Made by a program: the position numbers and the translations under genes. The notes below the pieces were generated by a model. It was not told the origin of the DNA, made no database searches, and worked only from the letters and a program-made list of their open reading frames with translations. From NCBI RefSeq assembly GCF_900078755.1, contig NZ_FKIH01000001.1: a stretch of DNA of 64,000 nucleotides. One strand, 5' to 3'. Shown piece after piece: positions 52,936-61,443 of the stretch. The stretch is from Ichthyocystis sparus (GTDB taxonomy: Bacteria > Pseudomonadota > Gammaproteobacteria > Burkholderiales > 2013Ark19i). Every line of letters begins with the position of its first letter. The first letter of the stretch is position 1.

Positions 52936-54900
52936 TTGTCTATTAGCCCGATTGTATTTAGGGTTGTTGTTCGCCGAATTCAGCAAGAGCGTGTGATTGT
53001 GGAAGGATTGGGCAGTCATCACGGGCGTTTCCTATTGGAAGGCGCAGAAATCGATCTTCTATGGCCTGGTGATGTTTGTTCTGTAGAAGAATGTTGCTCG
53101 AAGCCAGGATTTGTAAAATTCTTGGAGCGTGTTAACCCTGAACAAATCTGTATTTGTTGCTTTTATAAGCGCAGTAAGAAGTGGGTTGCTCTGCCAGAGG
53201 ACAGAGATCTATCACATAGAGTTATAGATATAAGTGGTATAAAGCACCACGATATAAGTGAGAGGACGTGTGCTCAAGTACTAATTGACTCTTATGATGA
53301 AAACGATAAGCGCTACCGTTGTACTATCCTTTCATTGTTTGAAGACAATGGGTTATTGTCTCAAGCTATTGAAAGGACCATTTCATTTTTTCAGTTACCA
53401 AGGTCATTTCCAGATTCCATAAATGCCGATATAGAACGGCTTAAACAATTTAGCGACCCAGTTAGCAAGAGACGGGATCTCACAGAATATCACTTTGTTA
53501 CTATTGATGGTGACGATGCTAAAGATTTTGATGACGCCGTTTTTGCAAAAAAAATAGATGGCGGTTTTCATTTGATTGTTGCTATAGCACATGTTTCATC
53601 ATATGTGCCTTGGAACAGTGCTATTGATGAGGAAGCGTATGTAAGAGGTACTTCAATATACTTTCCTTCAGCTGTTATTCCTATGCTTCCCACTGTGCTT
53701 TCAGAAGATTTATGTTCTTTGTTGCCCAATAAGGTACGTTTGGTTTTGTGCTGCGATATGATCATTAGTTCTGTAACTAATAATCCAATAACATCATACG
53801 AAATCTACCCAGCTAAAATTAAGTCACGTCAACGGTTAAGCTATAATTCTGTCCAGGGTTATTGGGATGGCTGTGAACATGATGTTATGCCTGAATTAAC
53901 TGGAATGATAGATACTTTATTTGATGTTTTTACATTACTAAAGAAGAGATCTGATCAAAGGGGGATGATAAATTTCGATGTTCCTAGTGCTTGTTTTGAG
54001 TATGACAATGATAAGGTATGTAATGTATATCACCACAGTAGATGCTCATCAGAAGAAATGATCGAGCAATGTATGCTAGCTGCAAATACTTGTGTAGCAA
54101 ATTTTCTATCCTCAAATAATTTACCTGGATCTGTTTATAGAAATCACAGTGGTATTATGGATGATAGATTACCTTCTGTTAAAAGGCTACTATCGTTGTT
54201 TGGTATGAGCAGTTTTGTTACCAATTTGTCGACTTCTAAAGGTATGCAGGAGGTTTTGCTAGAGTTTTCCAGACGTTCTCTTTCATATTTACAATTATAT
54301 GTTCTTTGCTCCATGCAGCATGCGGTATATGGAAATAAAAACGAGGGCCACTTTGGACTAGCTCTAAAAGAGTATACTCATTTTACTTCTCCAATTCGCA
54401 GATACCCCGATTTACTAGTACATAGAGCAATAGACTCTTATTTATCGGGCAATGGTGAAGTTAAGTTTGATTTGTCAAATTATCTTGATCATTGCTCTGC
54501 TAGAGAAAGAGTGTCTGAAAATTCTTCTAGATATATTAACAGTTTTTTAAAATGCTGTTTTATGATTTCTTGTCTAGGAGAAAATTTTTCTGGGATGATT
54601 TCTTCGGTTTCTGATTTAGGACTATTTGTTTTGTTAGATAAGTATCCGGTAGAAGGGTTAGTTCACATTTCTAAATTGGGCAGGGATTATTTTATTTTTG
54701 ATTCCGAGAGATTTTCTTTAATTGGTAAATCTAGTGGGATAAGGTTTCGCCTAGGAGATCGTGTTAACGTGGAATTAAAAGATGTCGATCTTAGTACTAG
54801 AAGGATATATTTTTACTTGATTGATAGAGGTAAATCAAAGCCTAAGAACAACTCTGGTAAGCAAAGATATTCTATGAGTGGCAGTGATAGAGCAAGATAG
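52936..54900 (+). CDS. rnr: Exoribonuclease of the RNase II/RNase R family
   Basis: This is a processive 3'-5' exoribonuclease. The catalytic RNB domain shows VTIDGDDAKDFDDAVF, giving the metal-binding Asp cluster, which reads like RNase R rather than RNase II. Further motifs are FTSPIRRYPDLLVHRAID and a C-terminal S1 domain (SDLGLFVLLDKYPVEGLVHISKLG). The start is TTG at 52936 with GAGGGG about 8 bases upstream. At 654 residues it is shorter than RNase R (about 810) and lacks both the N-terminal helix-turn-helix and most of the basic tail, so the gene symbol is tentative. It ends the housekeeping part of the window. Confidence 0.88.
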   Translation: MSISPIVFRVVVRRIQQERVIVEGLGSHHGRFLLEGAEIDLLWPGDVCSVEECCSKPGFVKFLERVNPEQICICCFYKRSKKWVALPEDRDLSHRVIDISGIKHHDISERTCAQVLIDSYDENDKRYRCTILSLFEDNGLLSQAIERTISFFQLPRSFPDSINADIERLKQFSDPVSKRRDLTEYHFVTIDGDDAKDFDDAVFAKKIDGGFHLIVAIAHVSSYVPWNSAIDEEAYVRGTSIYFPSAVIPMLPTVLSEDLCSLLPNKVRLVLCCDMIISSVTNNPITSYEIYPAKIKSRQRLSYNSVQGYWDGCEHDVMPELTGMIDTLFDVFTLLKKRSDQRGMINFDVPSACFEYDNDKVCNVYHHSRCSSEEMIEQCMLAANTCVANFLSSNNLPGSVYRNHSGIMDDRLPSVKRLLSLFGMSSFVTNLSTSKGMQEVLLEFSRRSLSYLQLYVLCSMQHAVYGNKNEGHFGLALKEYTHFTSPIRRYPDLLVHRAIDSYLSGNGEVKFDLSNYLDHCSARERVSENSSRYINSFLKCCFMISCLGENFSGMISSVSDLGLFVLLDKYPVEGLVHISKLGRDYFIFDSERFSLIGKSSGIRFRLGDRVNVELKDVDLSTRRIYFYLIDRGKSKPKNNSGKQRYSMSGSDRAR

Positions 54901-54990
54901 ATAGTTATAACATGATCAATTAGGTAAATAGTGTAGTGGGAATATCTGTAATCTTGTGCGTAAGAAGTAGATAAAATAGATTTTTCCTTT

Positions 54991-55015
54991 GGGCTACAAA
55001 ATGTTTTTGTAGCCC
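54991..55015. repeat. Perfect 11-bp inverted repeat with a 3-base loop
   Basis: GGGCTACAAAA and TTTTGTAGCCC enclose TGT. It lies 91 bases after the RNase R gene. Neither strand has a proper U-tract after the stem, so although it may end transcription of rnr, its role as an intrinsic terminator is uncertain. Confidence 0.7.
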
Positions 55016-56215
55016 CTAAATCTACGTCAATTGCCACATGTTCTTAGGCCTACGCCAGTTATATAGCATTTATTGGCATCCACTTTTTTTGTTAAAAGTA
55101 CAGTAAAGTAAATAATGAAGCGCCTTACAATATAGAGTAACACTTTATTTTATGGATAAAATTAGTGCTCCTGACTATAACTTTTTGCCATTACTTGTAG
55201 TAAGATTTTTTATTTAATGTGTAATCACACAGTAAGTATTGTGTTTATACTCATAGTCATTCATTCTATTTTTTTGCTCACATATTACTAAAAGCAATGG
55301 TTAGTTTTAGTGTCTATCATAGTTATAGTTATTTTTGATATGGTACTGCCAATGTAAGTAAGTGATGCTGCCATATCAATTATATATTGGGAATAGCTTG
55401 CTGATTAGCATATGTTGACATTGTTGTTAAGAAGAGTTTTTATTTCCAAATTCAAAGAGATAAATTATCCGAAACTAGAATTCCAACATCGCAGCTATAG
55501 CACCTGTGGTTACCGATTTATTGGGGTAATACTATTTTAATTTAGTAGTGCATGTTTGTCTCTACATAACGATGTTGTGTAGTAGTATCTGTTGTTATGT
55601 GCTCATTTATCTTTATCACTACATCAGTGTTTCTTAGGTTCCTAATATATTAAGATTAAAGGGGGTGATTTTAAAATTAATGCTAGATTGTGAGCTTATC
55701 TGCAGTGTCTAGATAATGAAGGTATATGTGAGAAAGAAGGGCGGTAATATTTTGAATTATTGTGATTTATTTGTTGTTGATATTAATATTAATTGTTGAT
55801 CAAGATTTGTATCTTTATGCAACTTCAAACCGTAATTTTTCATAGATGATCCTTGATATTAGGTACATTATCAACCGTCTGGCTTGTCTAAATGTAGATT
55901 TGTTGATTATCGACAGTGGAAGATAACTATAATAACTACAGTCAATGCTACAACGTGCCCGTGTGTCTGGTTATTGTATCGGTTGGTTAAATAATTTTGT
56001 GTTTGGTGTATTGCATATGTGTGTTTTGTGCATGTAATTGTTTGCTATTCCTATATTTTGTATTTTTGTTTTTTCGGCGGATCGGTGTGCGTGTAATGTT
56101 ATTTGATGCGATGGCGTGGATAGGTTTGGGTGTGCTATTTGCTGCGTTTGCGCCTTCTGCCTGCGTTGTTACGAGGGAGCGACAGCACAGAGCGGTCTTT
56201 CGTTTGCTCTGAGAG
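55016..56215. other. Long AT-rich gene-free region before the large repeat-protein gene
   Basis: About 1.2 kb with many stops in all frames. One plus-strand frame (55997-56212, 71 codons) is Cys/Phe/Leu-rich, but this composition follows from the T/G-rich DNA and it has no good ribosome binding site. A similar chance frame lies before the second family gene. No RNA gene could be recognised. The last bases lead into an element shared with the second family gene. Confidence 0.5.
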
Positions 56216-56236
56216 AGTTTCTATTTTAGGTAAGTG
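56216..56236 (+). promoter_or_regulatory. Leader element shared by the two large family genes (copy 1)
   Basis: AGTTTCTATTTTAGGTAAGTG occurs 115 bases before the start of the first family gene. A close match (AGTTTCTATTAGGTAGTG) lies at 61368-61385, 59 bases before the second. Conservation in otherwise diverged spacers suggests a function in transcription or translation of the family, of unknown kind. Confidence 0.5.
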
Positions 56237-56350
56237 TCGTGTGTGTTCGCCAGTTCGCGCCCATACTGTAGTTTGTAGGTGTTAACAGATTGTACGCAAA
56301 AATATACAAAAATTAATTATAAATATCACATAATAAGTATGGGGTTGGGT

Positions 56351-59300
56351 ATGAAGCCTGTAACTGGAACTGGAACTGGAACTGGAACTGAGGCTGGTGC
56401 TGACGTTGGTGGGGAAGGTAGTGTTGGTCAGAGAGGTGGTTTGCAGCAGGTTCAGGTTTCTTCCGCTGGTGTGTTGAGTGGCACCACCACTACTGCTGTT
56501 ACTACCTTAACTACCACTGCTGCTGCTGCTACCTTAGCCACCACTGCTACTACTACCTTAGCCACCACTGCTACTATTGCCCTAACCGCTACCGTTGTTG
56601 CCCCTGCTACTACTGCTTCTACTTCTGTGGGTAAGGGTAGGAGTAGTAGAGGAGGAGGTAAGGGTAAGGGTAAGGGTCCTGCCCCCAAGGGTTCTGTTAC
56701 CCCTAGCAGCGCTTTTGTTATTGCTCCAAAAGCTCCAGCTCCAGTATCAACCGGAACTCAATATGTTGGTATCGCTTCTTTTGATACTGTTGATTGCTGT
56801 GGTTTTGCGGTTCATAAGGAGAGTGTATTAGCAGTAAGTGCTCTGGAGCGTGGGTTCTTAAGTTCTGTTGGATGTAATGCTGCTCAAGGTTTTGGACGGG
56901 GTATTAGATCCTATTTTTCTGTACATGGCAGGGTTCAAGAAGAAGAGCTTCGTGTTCTACGTGATGAATTGTTTGCTGATGCTTCAAGGGATGCGCTTGC
57001 TTTTCTCGAAAAAGTATTTCTTTTAAGAGTTGGTAAGGTTCTTGCTGTTTCTATGCACTTATCTAATGGGGAGAGAAAATTACTTAACTCTGAAGAGGTT
57101 GAATGTATTAAGAGATCGTTGAGTGTTAGTTTAATGCTTAGAGCTAATGAGATTTTGACAAAAGTATGGAGTGAGGGGATCTCTCATATTTCTCCGGATA
57201 GTGTTTATCCTCAAGAACGTGTTGAACCTTTGCCCACGTCATCTCAAGAACGTGTTGAACCTTTGCCTACGTCATCTTTGGCTCATTGTCATCAGGGCGA
57301 ATCATCTCCTAGTTGCGTTGATTTTATGGGACATGAGATGCCTTCTGAGACTGCTAAAATGATTAAATCTCTTCTTTCTGAAGTTCGTTCACTGACTAAG
57401 CGTATTTTTGCGATTCTTGTAGAAAAGCAGATTAGCACTATTATGTCTTGTCTCTCGCCAGTTCAACGATATATTTGGTGCATAACTAATAGGCAATTGT
57501 ATGAAACACATGTTTTGACCAGGGGTGTTTCTGGGTATATTTCTGACATCCGTCCTCGTTTTATCGATCCTCTTTCTAGTGTTATGGTATTGAGTCCTTC
57601 TGGTGGTGCCCTAGTGCCACTGATGGGGCTTGAATTAAGAGATTTTTTAGTACGAGTAGATAGAGCTGTTAGGGAGTGTATGTTAGATTCTTTCGCATTT
57701 GAGTGGGCTGTTTCTAACATAAGTGTTTTTACTGACTTAGAGGATCAATCGGGGTCATTACTTGTCCATAATCTTAGAGGGGAAGATTTTGTTAATGCCC
57801 ATAATGTCGCTGGGGTTCCTGGGTTGGCGACTTCATCCACTAAAGCTCTTATCGGAAAGAAAGTAGTTCCGGAAAATGAGTCGTCTCAAATGAAATCTGT
57901 GGCAGTTCAGACTGAGGGAGTGTTAGGGGTAGCTCCAATTGTTAGGATTGTGCAAGCATCTGTTGTGTCATCGTCTGCTACTAGATCTGCTGTTAGTGCT
58001 GTTGCTGGGGACCCGGATGAGTCTTCTCCTGCTGCTGGTGTTTCTACTGCAAGAGTTTCTCCTGTGCCAGGAACTTCGGGGGATTTATCTGGTTCGTGTT
58101 CACGGTTAGTGCCGCTTTCTCTTGATTTAGGTTCCCCTGTTACGGATGAAGTAACTCATGCTGGTGTATCTGCTGCTGGTGTTGTTCTTGCTTCCATGGA
58201 GGAAGGTGATGAAGATACTTTATCTGCATCTTCACCTTTATCTGATGCGGTAGAGGTATCACCAGTTGCCTTAGCGCAAACCGAAGAATTGGTTGTTGTT
58301 GCTTCGCCGCCACTTTCCGTAGATTTAGGTTCATCTGTTACGGATGGAGTAACTCGTGCTGGTGCTATTTTTGCGTCCATGGAGGGAGGTGATGAAGATA
58401 CTTTATCTGCACCTTCACCTTTATCTGATAAGGTAGAGGTAGCATCAGTTGTCTTAGCGCAAACCGAAGAATTGGTTGTTGTTGCTTCGCCGTCACTTTC
58501 TGTAGATTTAGGTTCATCTGTTACGGATGAGGTAACTCATGCTGGTGCTATTTTTGCGTCCATGGAGGGAGGTGATGAAGATACTTTATCTGCACCTTCA
58601 CTTTTATCTGATGAGGTAGGGGTAGCATCAGTTGCCTTAGCGCAAACCGAAGAATTGGTTGTTGTTGCTTCGCCGTCACTTTCTGTAGAAGGGTATGAGA
58701 CACCTGAGAGGGTTGCTACTTCCGCATCGATGGGTCCTGGAGTAGGTGGAGATTCTTCAGGTTTAATGGCAGGGTATTTTTTACCCATACGTTCTCCTGG
58801 CTCTGCATCTTCACCTCCATTTTCATCCTCAGCTTCACCCGCACCTACATCTTCGCCTTCGCCATCCTCAACTCTATCTTTATCTTCAACTCTATCTGGA
58901 TCAGGATTCAGTGCCGATCTTTCCTCTCGTGCAGTGTCACCTGTATTGAGTATGGAAGTTGGATTAGCTACGGAAGGTACTGTTTCTGCGGAAGGTGTTG
59001 TTTCTGAGTTGGAAGTTTTAGTAGGTGAGGCATCATCCCCTGTGCCTTCACCTGAACAGCTAGTGATGACCACTGTACCTTCTTCCGTTTCTGTTTTTGC
59101 TGAAGTTAAAGGACCATCTACGTCAGCTGGTAGTGGCTATTTTGCTGCACCCAAAAAATCATACATGAGTAGACATGTTTCTGAATTATCCTCTTCGCCT
59201 ACTAGTGGTAGTGCTGTTGCTGGACCTTCTTCTTCTGCGTCTGTGGGTGTTGTTAGTGGTGGTGTGACTGCTACTGGCGGTACTACTGCTGATGAGGAGG

Positions 59301-59434
59301 GGGGGGATGTAGGAGAGAGATTGGCAGCAATACTGAATCGAGGTTTGCCACCGACACCGCCACCTCCTGAAACACAGCAAGGTGCTCCAGGTGGTAAAAG
59401 AGGAAGAGGAAGGAAGAGAAAAAGGAGAAGTTAA
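56351..59434 (+). CDS. Large Ser/Thr/Val/Pro-rich hypothetical protein, 1027 aa, family member 1
   Basis: I recognise no known domain. I start at the ATG at 56351 because the same position is used in the second family member (61444) and a G-rich tract precedes it; in-frame starts upstream (56279, 56339) are less likely. Order of parts: a Thr/Gly hexapeptide-like repeat (residues 5-14), a Thr/Ala-rich low-complexity stretch (about 40-95), a Gly/Lys/Arg patch (about 95-115), two conserved blocks (about 140-280 and 325-480; landmarks FSVHGRVQEEEL, GERKLLNSEEV, RYIWCITNRQLYET, LRDFLVRVDRAVRE), a long acidic Ser/Val-rich tail with three tandem 61-66-residue repeats (588-776), and a very basic C-terminus KRGRGRKRKRRS. 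There is no signal peptide and no membrane segment. It looks like a secreted effector-type protein; the function is unknown. Confidence 0.75.
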   Translation: MKPVTGTGTGTGTEAGADVGGEGSVGQRGGLQQVQVSSAGVLSGTTTTAVTTLTTTAAAATLATTATTTLATTATIALTATVVAPATTASTSVGKGRSSRGGGKGKGKGPAPKGSVTPSSAFVIAPKAPAPVSTGTQYVGIASFDTVDCCGFAVHKESVLAVSALERGFLSSVGCNAAQGFGRGIRSYFSVHGRVQEEELRVLRDELFADASRDALAFLEKVFLLRVGKVLAVSMHLSNGERKLLNSEEVECIKRSLSVSLMLRANEILTKVWSEGISHISPDSVYPQERVEPLPTSSQERVEPLPTSSLAHCHQGESSPSCVDFMGHEMPSETAKMIKSLLSEVRSLTKRIFAILVEKQISTIMSCLSPVQRYIWCITNRQLYETHVLTRGVSGYISDIRPRFIDPLSSVMVLSPSGGALVPLMGLELRDFLVRVDRAVRECMLDSFAFEWAVSNISVFTDLEDQSGSLLVHNLRGEDFVNAHNVAGVPGLATSSTKALIGKKVVPENESSQMKSVAVQTEGVLGVAPIVRIVQASVVSSSATRSAVSAVAGDPDESSPAAGVSTARVSPVPGTSGDLSGSCSRLVPLSLDLGSPVTDEVTHAGVSAAGVVLASMEEGDEDTLSASSPLSDAVEVSPVALAQTEELVVVASPPLSVDLGSSVTDGVTRAGAIFASMEGGDEDTLSAPSPLSDKVEVASVVLAQTEELVVVASPSLSVDLGSSVTDEVTHAGAIFASMEGGDEDTLSAPSLLSDEVGVASVALAQTEELVVVASPSLSVEGYETPERVATSASMGPGVGGDSSGLMAGYFLPIRSPGSASSPPFSSSASPAPTSSPSPSSTLSLSSTLSGSGFSADLSSRAVSPVLSMEVGLATEGTVSAEGVVSELEVLVGEASSPVPSPEQLVMTTVPSSVSVFAEVKGPSTSAGSGYFAAPKKSYMSRHVSELSSSPTSGSAVAGPSSSASVGVVSGGVTATGGTTADEEGGDVGERLAAILNRGLPPTPPPPETQQGAPGGKRGRGRKRKRRS
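56363..56387 (+). repeat. Hexanucleotide repeat ACTGGA near the start of the gene
   Basis: Four head-to-tail ACTGGA units encode Thr-Gly pairs. Changes in copy number would alter length without shifting frame. The second family gene has GCTGGA-type units at the same place (61459-61476). Confidence 0.85.
57211..57276 (+). repeat. 33-bp tandem duplication inside family member 1
   Basis: Two adjacent 33-base copies starting TCAAGAACGTG and ending CACGTCATC or TACGTCATC differ at only one base. They encode QERVEPLPTSS twice. The near-identity points to a recent slip or duplication between the two conserved blocks. Confidence 0.9.
58115..58678 (+). repeat. Three tandem 183-198 bp repeats in the tail of family member 1
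   Basis: Units start at 58115 (198 bases), 58313 (183) and 58496 (183). Each encodes LS-DLGS-VTD-VT-AG, ASMEEGDEDTLSA or ASMEGGDEDTLSA, SPLSD, LAQTEELVVVASP. Units 2 and 3 are almost identical at the DNA level; unit 1 has extra bases (VSAAGVV). A fourth partial unit begins at 58679 (SVEGYETPERV). This is how the acidic tail grows. Confidence 0.92.
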
Positions 59435-61367
59435 GTGGTGAGTGTAATGAAAGGGTGTTTGTGTTCCTATATTGTGTTACACGAGAGTCTTTAGGTGACC
59501 TTATAAGGTCTTTACGATGTGTGTTGCGCTACGATTGAAGGTTTTGCTTGATGATTAGTATTCTCGTTTAGTTTACGTAGGTTCTGTATCTTGCTTAGTA
59601 TTATTTTTGGTGGTTGCACTGCTTTTTCATTTTTTAAGTATGTTACGTGTTTTTTATATCTATGACTTTTTTGTTTTTGTGGTAGTTTTTTAGAAAATAT
59701 TGAAATATAATTAATTATTAAATCAACATTAAGCTAACAATAAGATCTGAATGTGATGGCTTGTGTTGTTTTGTGTCATGCTAGATTTTGTAATTTTTGT
59801 TCCGTTGTGAGTTGATAGCGGTGATTTTGGATTTTGCTAACAAAGGTTTTTAGATTTAGATAAATGTTATTGGTATTTTTTTGGTAATTTCTGCAATCAA
59901 TGAAGTAGATAATAGTTTGTATCAATGATTGCGAGTACCAATCAAATAATTGTATATCTTGCGTATGTAGTAAGTACAACAAAATTATATGTATATTTAC
60001 TGAAAAGGTTATACATGTATCGTATTATTAATCTCTGTCAAAACAATATTATCTATAACGTTAAATTGTATGTTATTTATTAAATGACCTACTTTATGTA
60101 ATATATTGATATATGAATTTTGTACTTTGTTTGAATATTTGGTACTTTTATATCCACAATGTTTAATGCACGTTGCGGTATTTTTTGGTGAGTTATTGTG
60201 GCATGATTAGCATTGTTTATTCAATTTGTTCTTTGAATTGACATTAGGTGTTTAGATAATGATGTAAGTACTGCTATTAGCCAAATTGAAGATAGATGTT
60301 TGGGGTTTAGATTAGTTAAGAACTAAGAATATTAATGAAGTCGTATATACTTAATTCTGGCACAGTAAGGTTGTTCCTTTAGTTGAGCTTATGTATTCTA
60401 ATAACAGTTTAATGCTAATGATAATATTTCAAGTGGTAAAGGCTTGTTACTGTTATTGATAGTCATGTGTTTTTATCTTAACAATTACTTTATTTACTAA
60501 CGTATGTTGTTGATAAAAGAATCTCTACCGTAGTTTCTTCAGGCTTTTAAGAGATAATTATTTTGTGCGTAAATCATGCTTATTTTTAATTATTCATATT
60601 TTTTGTTTTCTAGAGAACAACATGTGCCTCTAGTGTTTGCTTTGGTTAATTTACGATTACATTATAAGGTTAAAAATGTAGATAACATTGATATTTGTAT
60701 TTTTGACAAAAGTTTTTCTATGGATTGCATAACTCTCAGTTGAAAGTAATGAGTGGTTGATGTAGCGGCACCATCTATACTTTAGAGGCTAGAGGACAAA
60801 GATTCTTTATTTACAATTTGTTTTGGATACTTATGTTACGGTCAATGGTGATAAGATGGATGATATAGCTAAGAGTAGCGGTGCGGTGAAAACTGTAGGT
60901 TTATTTTGTTTTGTATTCTGCTTATAGCTGTAAGGCAGCAAGTTCCACCATTTTAGGTGATAATAGCCTTCTAATAATTTTAATTTTATTACACATAGTA
61001 TGTGTGGTTTATTTTTTGTTAGTATTTCCATTAATTGTTCTATAAGTTCGTATCCTACACGACTGTAGATTGTTGTTTTTTTAACGGATAATTTTCATCA
61101 TACGGTACATCATTATCCGCTTATGCTGGTGGTGGGTGGGTTGTGCTCGTGGGTTTTTGGCTTTATTGAATATTTGTTCAGTATTTATTGATTGATGTGC
61201 GGTTTGTTTGCGTTATTTATTCGTTATTGTTTGTGAATTTTTTTGTAGTAATAACATGTGCAGTGGTACACATGTATGTGTTGTGTTGCCCATGGATTTT
61301 ATGCTTCTGTGCTGTTACTAGTCTGGGATATTGCTCCGTACTCTGGGTGTGTTTTTTGGTTGTAGAT
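59435..61367. other. 1.9 kb gene-free spacer between the two large family genes
   Basis: Stops occur throughout in all frames; the few frames above 60 codons (for instance 59776-59982 and 60831-61031, both minus) are Leu/Lys/Ile-rich by base composition only. The DNA is AT-rich, with T-rich plus strand. No terminator, RNA gene or repeat array was recognised. It resembles the spacer before member 1 in length and composition. Confidence 0.5.
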
Positions 61368-61385
61368 AGTTTCTATTAGGTAGTG
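61368..61385 (+). promoter_or_regulatory. Leader element shared by the two large family genes (copy 2)
   Basis: AGTTTCTATTAGGTAGTG, the partner of the element at 56216-56236. The region between it and the start codon differs in length between the two genes (59 versus 115 bases). Confidence 0.5.
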
Positions 61386-61443
61386 GTAATGTTGCTGTTA
61401 GGTGGTGGGAACATTAACAGTCAATTTAAGCAAGAGGTTAGGT

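Noticed and set aside
54991..55015. Intrinsic terminator after the RNase R gene
   Set aside because: The stem is perfect but no U-tract follows on either strand; kept as an inverted repeat only.
55997..56212. A 71-codon Cys/Phe/Leu-rich frame before family member 1, and a similar one (61188-61379) before member 2, as possible small membrane proteins
   Set aside because: Hydrophobic composition follows from T/G-rich DNA; the two peptides do not align and neither has a good start signal. Only the short DNA element at the end is shared.
58115..58678. CRISPR-like array
   Set aside because: The repeats are 183 bases long, lie inside an open reading frame and have no spacers.
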